NCBI GenBank assembly: GCA_029101305.1 | Contig: JAQXQS010000170.1 | Span: forward strand, 1-42,786 | DNA from: Clostridia bacterium | GTDB taxonomy: Bacteria > Bacillota > Clostridia > Lachnospirales > Lachnospiraceae | Length of the DNA stretch: 42,786 bases | Direction: 5' to 3' | Part shown: positions 31,356-38,303 of the stretch, piece after piece | Layout of the letters: every line of letters starts with the position of its first letter | Numbering within the stretch: position 1 is the first letter of the stretch | Made by a program: the position numbers and the translations under genes | Notes under the pieces: generated by a model | The model's input: only the letters and a program-made list of their open reading frames with translations | What the model was told of the DNA's origin: nothing | Databases searched by the model: none

Positions 31356-31409
31356 CGCGATTCCTCCCTTCCCGTTATCAACATTTTTTCGTAACTGTTC
31401 AAATATTAA

Positions 31410-31443
31410 GGGGAAGAAAATCCGCTCCGGGACTTTCCTCCCC
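31410..31443 (-). other. Intercistronic stem between ytfQ- and ytfR-like genes
   Basis: On the minus strand GGGGAGGAAAGTCC pairs with GGATTTTCTTCCCC (G-U pairs included). No strong T run follows. The surrounding 239-nt spacer has further weak hairpins and no convincing gene. Its likely role is 3' protection of the binding-protein mRNA or partial termination. Confidence 0.6.
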
Positions 31444-31594
31444 TATCCATTCATCTTTATTGACCTTCAGCAGCCAGCTGATAATCAATTTCGACTTCTA
31501 CGGATTGTTTCACAGCTTTGCTGTTTTCACAATTTCCGGTTTTTCTTTATGACTACAGCTTTATCAGCAGTCATGAATTTTTTGCATTTCTTAA

Positions 31595-32578
31595 TTAGTA
31601 AGCACGTCCAGCCAGAACATCGTCTGTCATAGTTGTTGCATATTCGCTTTCGATTCCAGGTGCTACGAATGCCTGATCCTCAACAAGTGTTGTCTTCTCA
31701 TAGTCTTCGCCAGCCTGCATTTTCTCGATAACGCCCTTAACGGTCTCAGCCTGGATCGGGTTGCACTCAACGTCACAGTTGATCTTTCCATCTAATGTGT
31801 ACTGAAGTCCATCATGTGTTGCGTCGAAGGAAATAAGTGTTACATCTCCGTCTACACCATAGGTGATACCAGCTGCATCCATTGCATCCATTGCGCCGTA
31901 TGCTTCGTTATCATTCTGGCAGATAACTACGTTGAACTGTCCCTCGTAAGATTTGATGAAGGACTCCATAACTTCCTGTCCACCAGCCTGTGTGAAGTCA
32001 CCGGACTGGGAATCAAGGATCTTCCAGTTGTCATGATCTGCTGCTACCTGGTTAAATCCATCTGTACGTCCAAGTGTTGCGGAAGCTCCTACAGAACCTT
32101 CGATTACAAGGATGTTAGCATCTTTATCGCCAAGGTACTCTGCCAGCCAGTTACCTGCTGTGATACCTTCGTTTGTTGTATTTGTTCCAACCCATGCGTC
32201 ATATAAATCGTCGCTTGCTTCGATTTCACGGTCTGCAATGATTACCGGGATTCCAGCGTCCTGTGCTTCCTGAAGAACGGTATCCCATCCAGCTGACTGG
32301 ATCGGAGCGATTACGATGTAGTCCATATCTTTACTGATGAAAGTACGAACTGCTCCAAGCTGTGCAGCGTTGTCATTGTCGCAGTCTACAAGGTCAAGGC
32401 TGTATCCGGCATCTTCTGAGAAAACGTCCTGATAGTTCTGGGTGTTTGCGGTACGCCAGTCTGACTCATGTCCAACCTGTGCATATCCTACTGTTACCAG
32501 ATCGTCTGCATAAACTGGCATAGCCATCATGCTCATTGTTGCTGCTGCGAGTGCCATAACTGCTAATTTCTTTTTCAT
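31595..32578 (-). CDS. ytfQ: Sugar-binding protein of the ABC importer, YtfQ-like
   Basis: A 327-residue periplasmic-binding protein of type I (Peripla_BP_4/LacI-like). The signal peptide is at 1-24 (cleavage after VYA). No lipobox Cys is present, which is unusual for a Gram-positive importer. The mature part opens LVTVGYAQVGHESDWRTANT-like and contains APIQSAGWDTVL, IPVIIADRE and GASATLGRTDGFNQVA, matching YtfQ (galactofuranose binding). GAGAGGA precedes the ATG. It heads the ytfQRT-yjfF-like operon. A close paralogue at 35762-36796 lies in a two-component operon, so the same ligand is probably both imported and sensed. Confidence 0.9.
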   Translation of the reverse strand: MKKKLAVMALAAATMSMMAMPVYADDLVTVGYAQVGHESDWRTANTQNYQDVFSEDAGYSLDLVDCDNDNAAQLGAVRTFISKDMDYIVIAPIQSAGWDTVLQEAQDAGIPVIIADREIEASDDLYDAWVGTNTTNEGITAGNWLAEYLGDKDANILVIEGSVGASATLGRTDGFNQVAADHDNWKILDSQSGDFTQAGGQEVMESFIKSYEGQFNVVICQNDNEAYGAMDAMDAAGITYGVDGDVTLISFDATHDGLQYTLDGKINCDVECNPIQAETVKGVIEKMQAGEDYEKTTLVEDQAFVAPGIESEYATTMTDDVLAGRAY

Positions 32579-32702
32579 AGTGATAATTCCTCTCTTTCTT
32601 TTTTTAAAGATTTACGTTTTTCTTGATGTCTATAATTTAGCGAAAATCAACAGAAAAATCAATTGTGCATTTATGGTTTTTGGCACTTTCGTCAGTTCGG
32701 AC

Positions 32703-32750
32703 AATACAAATTCATTTATTTCGATGGTGAAATCAATACAAATTTGTATT
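32703..32750. promoter_or_regulatory. AraR-like operator with a second half site
   Basis: AATACAAATTTGTATT (32735-32750) is a perfect 16-bp palindrome, and AATACAAATT recurs at 32703-32712. The ACAAAT half site is shared with AraR-type operators (known ATTTGTAC/GTACAAAT), though the arms are arranged differently. It lies between the divergent importer operon and the GntR/LacI-fusion regulator, so it probably controls both. Confidence 0.65.
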
Positions 32751-32755
32751 ATAAT
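32727..32755 (+). promoter_or_regulatory. Promoter candidate for the GntR/LacI-fusion gene
   Basis: GTGAAA (32727-32732) and TATAAT (32750-32755) are separated by 17 bp, and the palindrome fills that spacer exactly. Binding there would block polymerase, so autorepression is likely. The resulting leader would be about 315 nt, unusually long. Confidence 0.5.
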
Positions 32756-32762
32756 AGATTAT

Positions 32763-33077
32763 ACATAGTAAAAAGTGGAATTTTTTATGATTTTTAAACG
32801 GAAAAGTAGGTTTTTTTATGATTCTGTGAAAATTTTTTCCCTTTTTTCGCTAATTACCGCTTTGGCAAACTGTCTAACAGACATCCCTAAAGTTTGATTC
32901 TTCAAAAACAAGGGGGATTTTCTTTGTTTTTAGATCTGAAAATTTCTTATTATTTCGGAGAATGAACAAAATTACTATGAAAATTTTAACTTTCCAAAAG
33001 TACATTTTTGCAAGATTTTCGGCCAGATAATTTTTCAAACAGGTTCTGGTACGAAGTGCTTTCTTCAGGAGAAAACT
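32763..33077. other. AT-rich leader/spacer ahead of the GntR-type gene
   Basis: This region is very AT-rich. TTTTTTATGATT occurs twice (near 32785 and 32813), and there is a short TGTCTAACAGACA hairpin (about 32870-32882). A 43-codon minus-strand frame has no ribosome binding site. No gene or recognised riboswitch was seen. Confidence 0.4.
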
Positions 33078-34190
33078 ATGACGATCAAATATAAATGGCT
33101 TGCCAGCCAGCTAAGAGAAATGATCCAGGAATCTATACAGAAAGGAATCAACAAGCTTCCAACAGAGCAGGAGCTGTCGAACCGGTACCGGGTCAGCCGG
33201 CAGACAGTGCGTGCCGCCCTGGCTGTTCTGGAAGAAAACCGGGAGATTCGGCGCATTAAGGGAAGCGGCGCTTACATCACCGGTGTTTCCAGCCTGGAAT
33301 CCCGCAATGTTGTTGGTATTTTGATTCCAGATGAACAGCAGTATGAATATCCAGCTCTTGTAAATGATATCCGTACCACTCTGGCATCAGAAGGTTTTAC
33401 CTGCAAGGTTTATCCCACACTGGGCCACGCAGACCAGGAGCGGCAGATTCTGCAGTTTCTTCTGAAAAGCCCCCTGCGGGCCCTTCTGGTGGTTCCTGTG
33501 AAAAGTGCACTTCCATCCTTAAACACAGAGCTTTACCAGAAGCTGCTGCAAAGAGGAACTTTTATCCTGTTTCTCGGTTGTGCTTACCCAGAGCTCCCAC
33601 AGGTTCCAGTACTCTATGAAGATAATCTTTATGGCGCTGAGCTTCTGGTGCGCAGCCTTATGGAAAAAGGGCACACCTCCATTGCAGGCATTTTTCAGAT
33701 GGATGACCTGCGCGGGCATCAGCGTTTTCAGGGCTTTTTTAACGCAATGCAGAATCATGGTCTGACCATCCCAGACCGGAATATCGGCTGGTTCACCACT
33801 CAGGATCTGGACGATTTCCATCAAAACCGGGATATTCGTTTTTTGAAGGATTTTCTAAAAAGAGTTACTGCAGACTGCACTGCTTTTATATGCCAGGACG
33901 ACTTCATCGCCTGGCTTTTATGGGAGGAATTTTCCCTATCCCAAGGTCACGCAGATGCAACTGATTTCGCTGGTGACAGTTTCACAGGCAATGTCCCATC
34001 CCCTGCTCTGGCAGCCTTCAACACCAGTTACCTTACAAACTCCGGTCTGCTTCGTGCCACCACACTTACCCACCCGGTGCACCAGCCTGGCGCACTGGCA
34101 GCCCAGTTGATTATGGATAAACTAAAGGGACTCCCTGTCTCTTCCCAGGAAGTCCCATGGCAGCTTTCGCCGCATAATATACGTTTCTGA
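33078..34190 (+). CDS. GntR-HTH/LacI-effector fusion regulator (AraR-like)
   Basis: A 370-residue regulator. Residues 1-68 are a GntR-type winged helix (LPTEQELSNRYRVSRQTVRAAL, then IRRIKGSGAYI). Residues 78-370 are a LacI/periplasmic-binding-like sugar-sensing domain (VVGILIPDEQQYEYPALVND, GHTSIAGIF). This combination is that of AraR-type repressors. AGGAGAA precedes the ATG. It faces away from the ytfQRT-yjfF-like operon across a palindromic site and is the likely repressor of both, released by a sugar such as arabinose or a galactofuranose derivative. Its stop is only 1 nt from the stop of the facing YesN gene, with no terminator between them. Confidence 0.92.
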   Translation: MTIKYKWLASQLREMIQESIQKGINKLPTEQELSNRYRVSRQTVRAALAVLEENREIRRIKGSGAYITGVSSLESRNVVGILIPDEQQYEYPALVNDIRTTLASEGFTCKVYPTLGHADQERQILQFLLKSPLRALLVVPVKSALPSLNTELYQKLLQRGTFILFLGCAYPELPQVPVLYEDNLYGAELLVRSLMEKGHTSIAGIFQMDDLRGHQRFQGFFNAMQNHGLTIPDRNIGWFTTQDLDDFHQNRDIRFLKDFLKRVTADCTAFICQDDFIAWLLWEEFSLSQGHADATDFAGDSFTGNVPSPALAAFNTSYLTNSGLLRATTLTHPVHQPGALAAQLIMDKLKGLPVSSQEVPWQLSPHNIRF

Positions 34191-34191
34191 A

Positions 34192-35787
34192 TTATTTGCT
34201 CCGGTATTCTCTGGGGCTGCAGCCGGATTTTTTCTTAAACACATAACTGAAATAATGGGGATCCTTATACCCTACCTCCTGCGCGATCTCACCGGAAGAT
34301 TTGTCCGTCTCACGCAGGAGCTTTTTCGCCTTATCCACTCTTTTGCAGGTAATATACTCCACAAAGGTTTTCTGCATATTCTGGCTGAAAATGGCACTGA
34401 GATAATTGGCACTCATATTGACTGCATCTGCAACCTCATTCAGGGAAATGGTTTCATTGTAGCAATTCTCGTCGATATAATCCAGCACCTTTTTCATGGC
34501 ACTTGTTCCCTGAGACTCATTTTTCTCATCCCGGATATCAATGGCATTCTGGAGCAGGTCCACACAATACTGCGCCACCTGGGAGGGCTTTATACTTGTA
34601 TCCTGATATTTTCCCTCGATCCGCGATTTATATTCCTCTTTTGCAACACCGATGGATTCCAGATACATAATGGTAGTAAACCGGATGTGAAGCACCACAT
34701 AATCCCGGAACATCCTGGACTCCAGTGCCTTTCCCATTCCGCCAAGATATCCCTGGACGAAATCCTGTATCTCACAGCTGCTGCCTTTTGTAAGAAAGTC
34801 CTTGATAATCTCCGGGTTCAGCTGGGAAGATTCCACTCCCTCCAGACGGTTTTCCCCTTGTGAGTTTACATAACTCTCCAATGTCTTTTCTGTAAGCACA
34901 TGAACCCCGGGAACCATGAACCGGTACGCAAAATAATGGTTTACACTCTGGTAGCACTGGGAAAGCAGGCTTAACCGTTCTACCGGCTGGCCCACAGCCA
35001 CATACCATTCCATCTGCTCTTCCTCTCCACAGATCCGCTTTATATATTCCACGCAATTCTCTGTCAGCTCTGCAAGCTGGGACATTTCCCCTTTCACCAG
35101 AACCCCATAGCTGTTTACATTCCAGCGGAAAAGCAGATACTGGGGATAACGGAGAAAATAGTGGAGCACTTCATCCTGTTTTCTGAGGAAGCCCTCTATC
35201 TTGTCCTTATTTTTCTCCTGCAGATACAAGAAAAGCAGATTGTACCCGGCAGCTGTGATTTCAATGGACTGGCGCGCAGCCTCATCATAAATCTCTTTTA
35301 CAGACAGCTCTCCTTCCAGGATTTTCTCCATGAAGCGTCGTCTGGAAAACTGCTCGTATTCCTGGATCTCATTCTGGAACTGGGTACGGTAATCCTCCTG
35401 CTCCTGATCCTGCTCAATCTTCTCCTTCAGCTCCAGAAGCACAGTTTTCAGCTTCATTCTGGTAACCGGCTTCAGAAGATACTGATCTACCCCTACTTCG
35501 ATTGCCTGCCTTGCATATTCGAAATCATCATACCCGCTGATGATGATGATCTTCATCCGCGGAAATTCCTTGCTTACTATCTTACTTAAAGAAAGTCCAT
35601 CCATAAATGGCATCTTGATATCCGTGATCAGCACATCCGGCCTTGTTTTACGGATAAGGGGCAATGCCATCTCCCCATCTGCTGCTTCCCCCACAAAACG
35701 GTATCCGAACTGGTCCCACGGGATTCTGTCTCTTAGACCCTCACGGATAACGGTCTCATCTTCAACCAGAAATACCTTCAGTAACAT
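34192..35787 (-). CDS. YesN-type response regulator (REC + AraC HTH)
   Basis: A 531-residue regulator. The receiver domain has Asp56 in LITDIKMPFMDG and Lys in LKPVTR. A 270-residue linker of YesN type follows, then a C-terminal AraC double HTH (about 430-528: ISLNEVADAVNMSANYLSAI, then SGEIAQEVGYKDPHYFSYVF). GGAGGAAG lies before the ATG at 35787, which is 26 nt before the end of the binding-protein gene. With the kinase and binding protein it forms a sensing operon. The likely target is the adjacent ytfQRT-yjfF-like importer, whose spacer also carries the repressor site. Confidence 0.93.
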   Translation of the reverse strand: MLLKVFLVEDETVIREGLRDRIPWDQFGYRFVGEAADGEMALPLIRKTRPDVLITDIKMPFMDGLSLSKIVSKEFPRMKIIIISGYDDFEYARQAIEVGVDQYLLKPVTRMKLKTVLLELKEKIEQDQEQEDYRTQFQNEIQEYEQFSRRRFMEKILEGELSVKEIYDEAARQSIEITAAGYNLLFLYLQEKNKDKIEGFLRKQDEVLHYFLRYPQYLLFRWNVNSYGVLVKGEMSQLAELTENCVEYIKRICGEEEQMEWYVAVGQPVERLSLLSQCYQSVNHYFAYRFMVPGVHVLTEKTLESYVNSQGENRLEGVESSQLNPEIIKDFLTKGSSCEIQDFVQGYLGGMGKALESRMFRDYVVLHIRFTTIMYLESIGVAKEEYKSRIEGKYQDTSIKPSQVAQYCVDLLQNAIDIRDEKNESQGTSAMKKVLDYIDENCYNETISLNEVADAVNMSANYLSAIFSQNMQKTFVEYITCKRVDKAKKLLRETDKSSGEIAQEVGYKDPHYFSYVFKKKSGCSPREYRSK

Positions 35788-36796
35788 TTTCTTCCTCCTC
35801 GACGTTCTCCTGGGTATATACCCGCTCTGGAACGTAATATGCTTTTTCTACTTCTTTGCCAGCCTGTATATCCTGAATAATCTGCTCCACATATTTTCCC
35901 TGATCCGGGTTGCACTGCACATCAATGTTGATCTCACCATTTCTCACAAGCTCCACACCCGCATCCACTGCGTCAAAAGAGATCACCGTAATATCGCCAT
36001 TCACCCCGGCAGTTTTGCCAGCCTCCCGGATTGCTTCAAGAGCCCCAAAGGTCATATCGTCATTCTGGGAAACCACCACATCAATATCATCATACAGTTC
36101 CAGCAGACGTGCCATCTCCTCTTTGCCTTTGGCCGTAGTAAATTCACCATCTGCCTGTTTCAGGATATTCCAGTTATGCTGCAATCTGGCAACCTGATTA
36201 AAACCCTTGGTTCTTCCGATTGTGGCAGATGCACCTTTGGTGCCTTTCAGAACCACGATATTTACCTCTTCCTGCTCTTTGCCCTGCTTTTTCAGATAAT
36301 CTTCCAGCCAGTAGCCTGCGTCCTGTCCCTCTCTTACGAAATCAGAGCCAACCCATGCTGTGTAAAGGGACGGGTCATTTACGGACACCATACGGTCCAT
36401 AAGGATCACCGGGATTCCGGCATCCTTCGCTTCCTGAAGAACGGTATCCCATCCGGTCTCCTCAATCGGGGAAAGTACAATATAATCCACCTGCTGGGAA
36501 ATAAAGCTCCGGATCGCCTTGATCTGATTGGCCTGCTTCTGTCTTGCATTGTCAAAAATCAGCATATAGCCATTTGCCCGGGTAAAAGCATCCTGCACAG
36601 ACTGGGTATGGGCCGTCCGCCACACGGATTCACTTCCCACCTGGGAAACGCCCACTACGATCAGATTGTCGTCTTTGTCCGTCTGGCTCTCCTGTACATC
36701 TCCTGCCTGCAGGGGATTTCCCATAAGGAGAATCGCTATCAGGACAAATAAAACCGGAGCTGCCGCCCAGATATTTTTTCTTATAAACTGTCTCAT
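35762..36796 (-). CDS. YtfQ-like sugar-binding protein in a sensor operon
   Basis: A 344-residue type I sugar-binding protein with an N-terminal hydrophobic segment (12-29), possibly an uncleaved anchor or a signal peptide ending at LQA; there is no lipobox. The mature part opens IVVGVSQVGSESVWRTAHTQ and contains SPIEETGWDTVLQEAKDAG and GASATIGRTKGFNQVA, clearly paralogous to the importer's binding protein at 31595-32578. It overlaps the kinase gene by 4 nt (ATGA) and the response regulator by 26 nt, so it is made in step with them. No permease or ATPase accompanies it. The likely role is presenting the sugar to the YesM kinase, as in three-component systems (ChvE/XylFII-LytS type logic). Confidence 0.92.
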   Translation of the reverse strand: MRQFIRKNIWAAAPVLFVLIAILLMGNPLQAGDVQESQTDKDDNLIVVGVSQVGSESVWRTAHTQSVQDAFTRANGYMLIFDNARQKQANQIKAIRSFISQQVDYIVLSPIEETGWDTVLQEAKDAGIPVILMDRMVSVNDPSLYTAWVGSDFVREGQDAGYWLEDYLKKQGKEQEEVNIVVLKGTKGASATIGRTKGFNQVARLQHNWNILKQADGEFTTAKGKEEMARLLELYDDIDVVVSQNDDMTFGALEAIREAGKTAGVNGDITVISFDAVDAGVELVRNGEINIDVQCNPDQGKYVEQIIQDIQAGKEVEKAYYVPERVYTQENVEEEENVTEGISG

Positions 36797-38232
36797 AGCT
36801 TTGTCTCCTCCAAAATCGCCGGAATCACGATCTCAACTGTAGTTCCCTTGCCTTTCTGTGACTGGATCTTCATGCCATATTCCGGACCGAAATACATATG
36901 GATACGTTCATTTACATTCGCCAGGCCAAAGCCTTTCTCTGTCTCCTGGCAAGGCTTCTCGATCTGGCACCGGAGCTGCTCCAGCTCTTCCTCATCCATA
37001 CCCACACCATCATCCCGGACGGTCAGACGGATGATATCTCCCTCTTTTTCCCCGTGAATGTGGATGCAGCCTTTCGCACGTTTATATTTAATACCATGAT
37101 AAAGCGCATTCTCTACCACAGGCTGTAAGGTCAGCTTCAGGATCTGATATTTATAAAGCACCTGATCCAGCTGAATATCATATTCCAGAATGTCCCGGTA
37201 GCGCATTTCCTGAATCTGAAGATAGCTGCTGATATGCTTTTCTTCTTCCCTGATAGAAATAAATTCTTTCCCCTTACTGAGAATTTCACGGAAAAAGTCA
37301 GACAGGGTGACAACCATGGTCACTGCTTCATCCGGCTCATTGGACTCGATCAGCCACACGATAGTATCAAGGGTATTATAAAGAAAATGAGGCTGGATCT
37401 GTTCCTGAAGAAGACGCAGATCTGCCTTGCGCATTTTGCGCTCATCCTCTTTTACCTTGTCAATAAGGGACTGCATGTTTCCAGCCATTTTGTTAAAGCT
37501 CACTGCCAGCTCTGCGATCTCATCATCAGAATCCACCTGGGCTCTGGCATTAAAATCCCCCTGGGCGATTTTCTCTGTGGCCTGGTTCAGCTGCCGGACT
37601 GGCTGCAAAATCCCGGAACCGATCATCACCGCACTGATTGCAACTACAATGATCAGTACCACGATCAGCACACTACACACCACCATGAAACGCCCGATCT
37701 GACTCTGCAAGGTGTCCGTAACCTGATCCATATATCTGGTCTGATAATAAATGTAATACTGGATATCATCCTGGATCAGTTCCGTCAGAATATAAATATT
37801 GTTATCCAGCTTTTCGATATTCTCACTATACCTGCCCCCTGCGGAAATACTTTCTACAATATCATCCACTCTTTTTTCCAGGGTATCGATGTTTCGCAGC
37901 AGGCTTTCCAGCCACATTTTGCTCTCGGATTCTGTGGAAATCGCTGTAAGCCGGGTGAATTCGCTGCGCAGCTCTTCAATTAAAGTGTATGGATTTTTCA
38001 GACTTTTATCTGCTTCTATGGTGTCCAGAGTGACGTAGCCTACAACCAGCTTGTACAGGCTCTCGTCCATCTCTTCCTTAAAATTCAGATTATAATTGTT
38101 GGCTACCGTCATGTTGCTTACGATTTTATCATAAGTATTGCTATAGCTTGCCATTGAAGCAAGAAGATATATTACAAGAAGAATAAACGGCAGTGTTACC
38201 ACTGCCGCCAGTGTAAGAATTTTCTTTTTCAT
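36793..38232 (-). CDS. YesM-type sensor histidine kinase
   Basis: A 479-residue kinase. TM1 lies at about 7-27, a helical extracytoplasmic domain at 28-180 (shorter and more helical than a Cache domain), and TM2 at 183-206. HAMP follows (207-260), a His_kinase motif with His282 in QPHFLYN, and a HATPase with QPVVENALYHGI and DDGVGMD. The sensor domain looks like a coiled helical bundle suited to contact a binding protein instead of a small ligand, consistent with the downstream SBP gene. GGGGGAAG precedes the ATG at 38232; a GTG at 38262 would add ten residues. It is 71 nt downstream of the GGDEF/HD-GYP gene, possibly in one transcript. Confidence 0.92.
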   Translation of the reverse strand: MKKKILTLAAVVTLPFILLVIYLLASMASYSNTYDKIVSNMTVANNYNLNFKEEMDESLYKLVVGYVTLDTIEADKSLKNPYTLIEELRSEFTRLTAISTESESKMWLESLLRNIDTLEKRVDDIVESISAGGRYSENIEKLDNNIYILTELIQDDIQYYIYYQTRYMDQVTDTLQSQIGRFMVVCSVLIVVLIIVVAISAVMIGSGILQPVRQLNQATEKIAQGDFNARAQVDSDDEIAELAVSFNKMAGNMQSLIDKVKEDERKMRKADLRLLQEQIQPHFLYNTLDTIVWLIESNEPDEAVTMVVTLSDFFREILSKGKEFISIREEEKHISSYLQIQEMRYRDILEYDIQLDQVLYKYQILKLTLQPVVENALYHGIKYKRAKGCIHIHGEKEGDIIRLTVRDDGVGMDEEELEQLRCQIEKPCQETEKGFGLANVNERIHMYFGPEYGMKIQSQKGKGTTVEIVIPAILEETKL

Positions 38233-38252
38233 AAAGTAAACTTCCCCCACCT

Positions 38253-38274
38253 CTGCGGGCACCCCTACCCGCAG
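38253..38274 (-). other. Hairpin ahead of the YesM ribosome binding site
   Basis: CTGCGGG and CCCGCAG form a perfect 7-bp stem with an 8-nt loop, ending 20 nt before the YesM start. No T run follows, so it is not a terminator and may modulate translation. Confidence 0.5.
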
Positions 38275-38303
38275 TTTCCCAATACATGATAATTTGTAAC
38301 AGC

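Noticed and set aside
32880..33030. 43-codon minus-strand frame ahead of the GntR-type gene
   Set aside because: No ribosome binding site, Lys/Ile/Phe-rich composition expected of AT-rich DNA, no promoter leading into it.
35540..36751. 403-codon plus-strand frame opposite the sensor-operon genes
   Set aside because: It is antisense to a sugar-binding protein and a response regulator; composition is His/Leu/Ile-rich, as in shadows.
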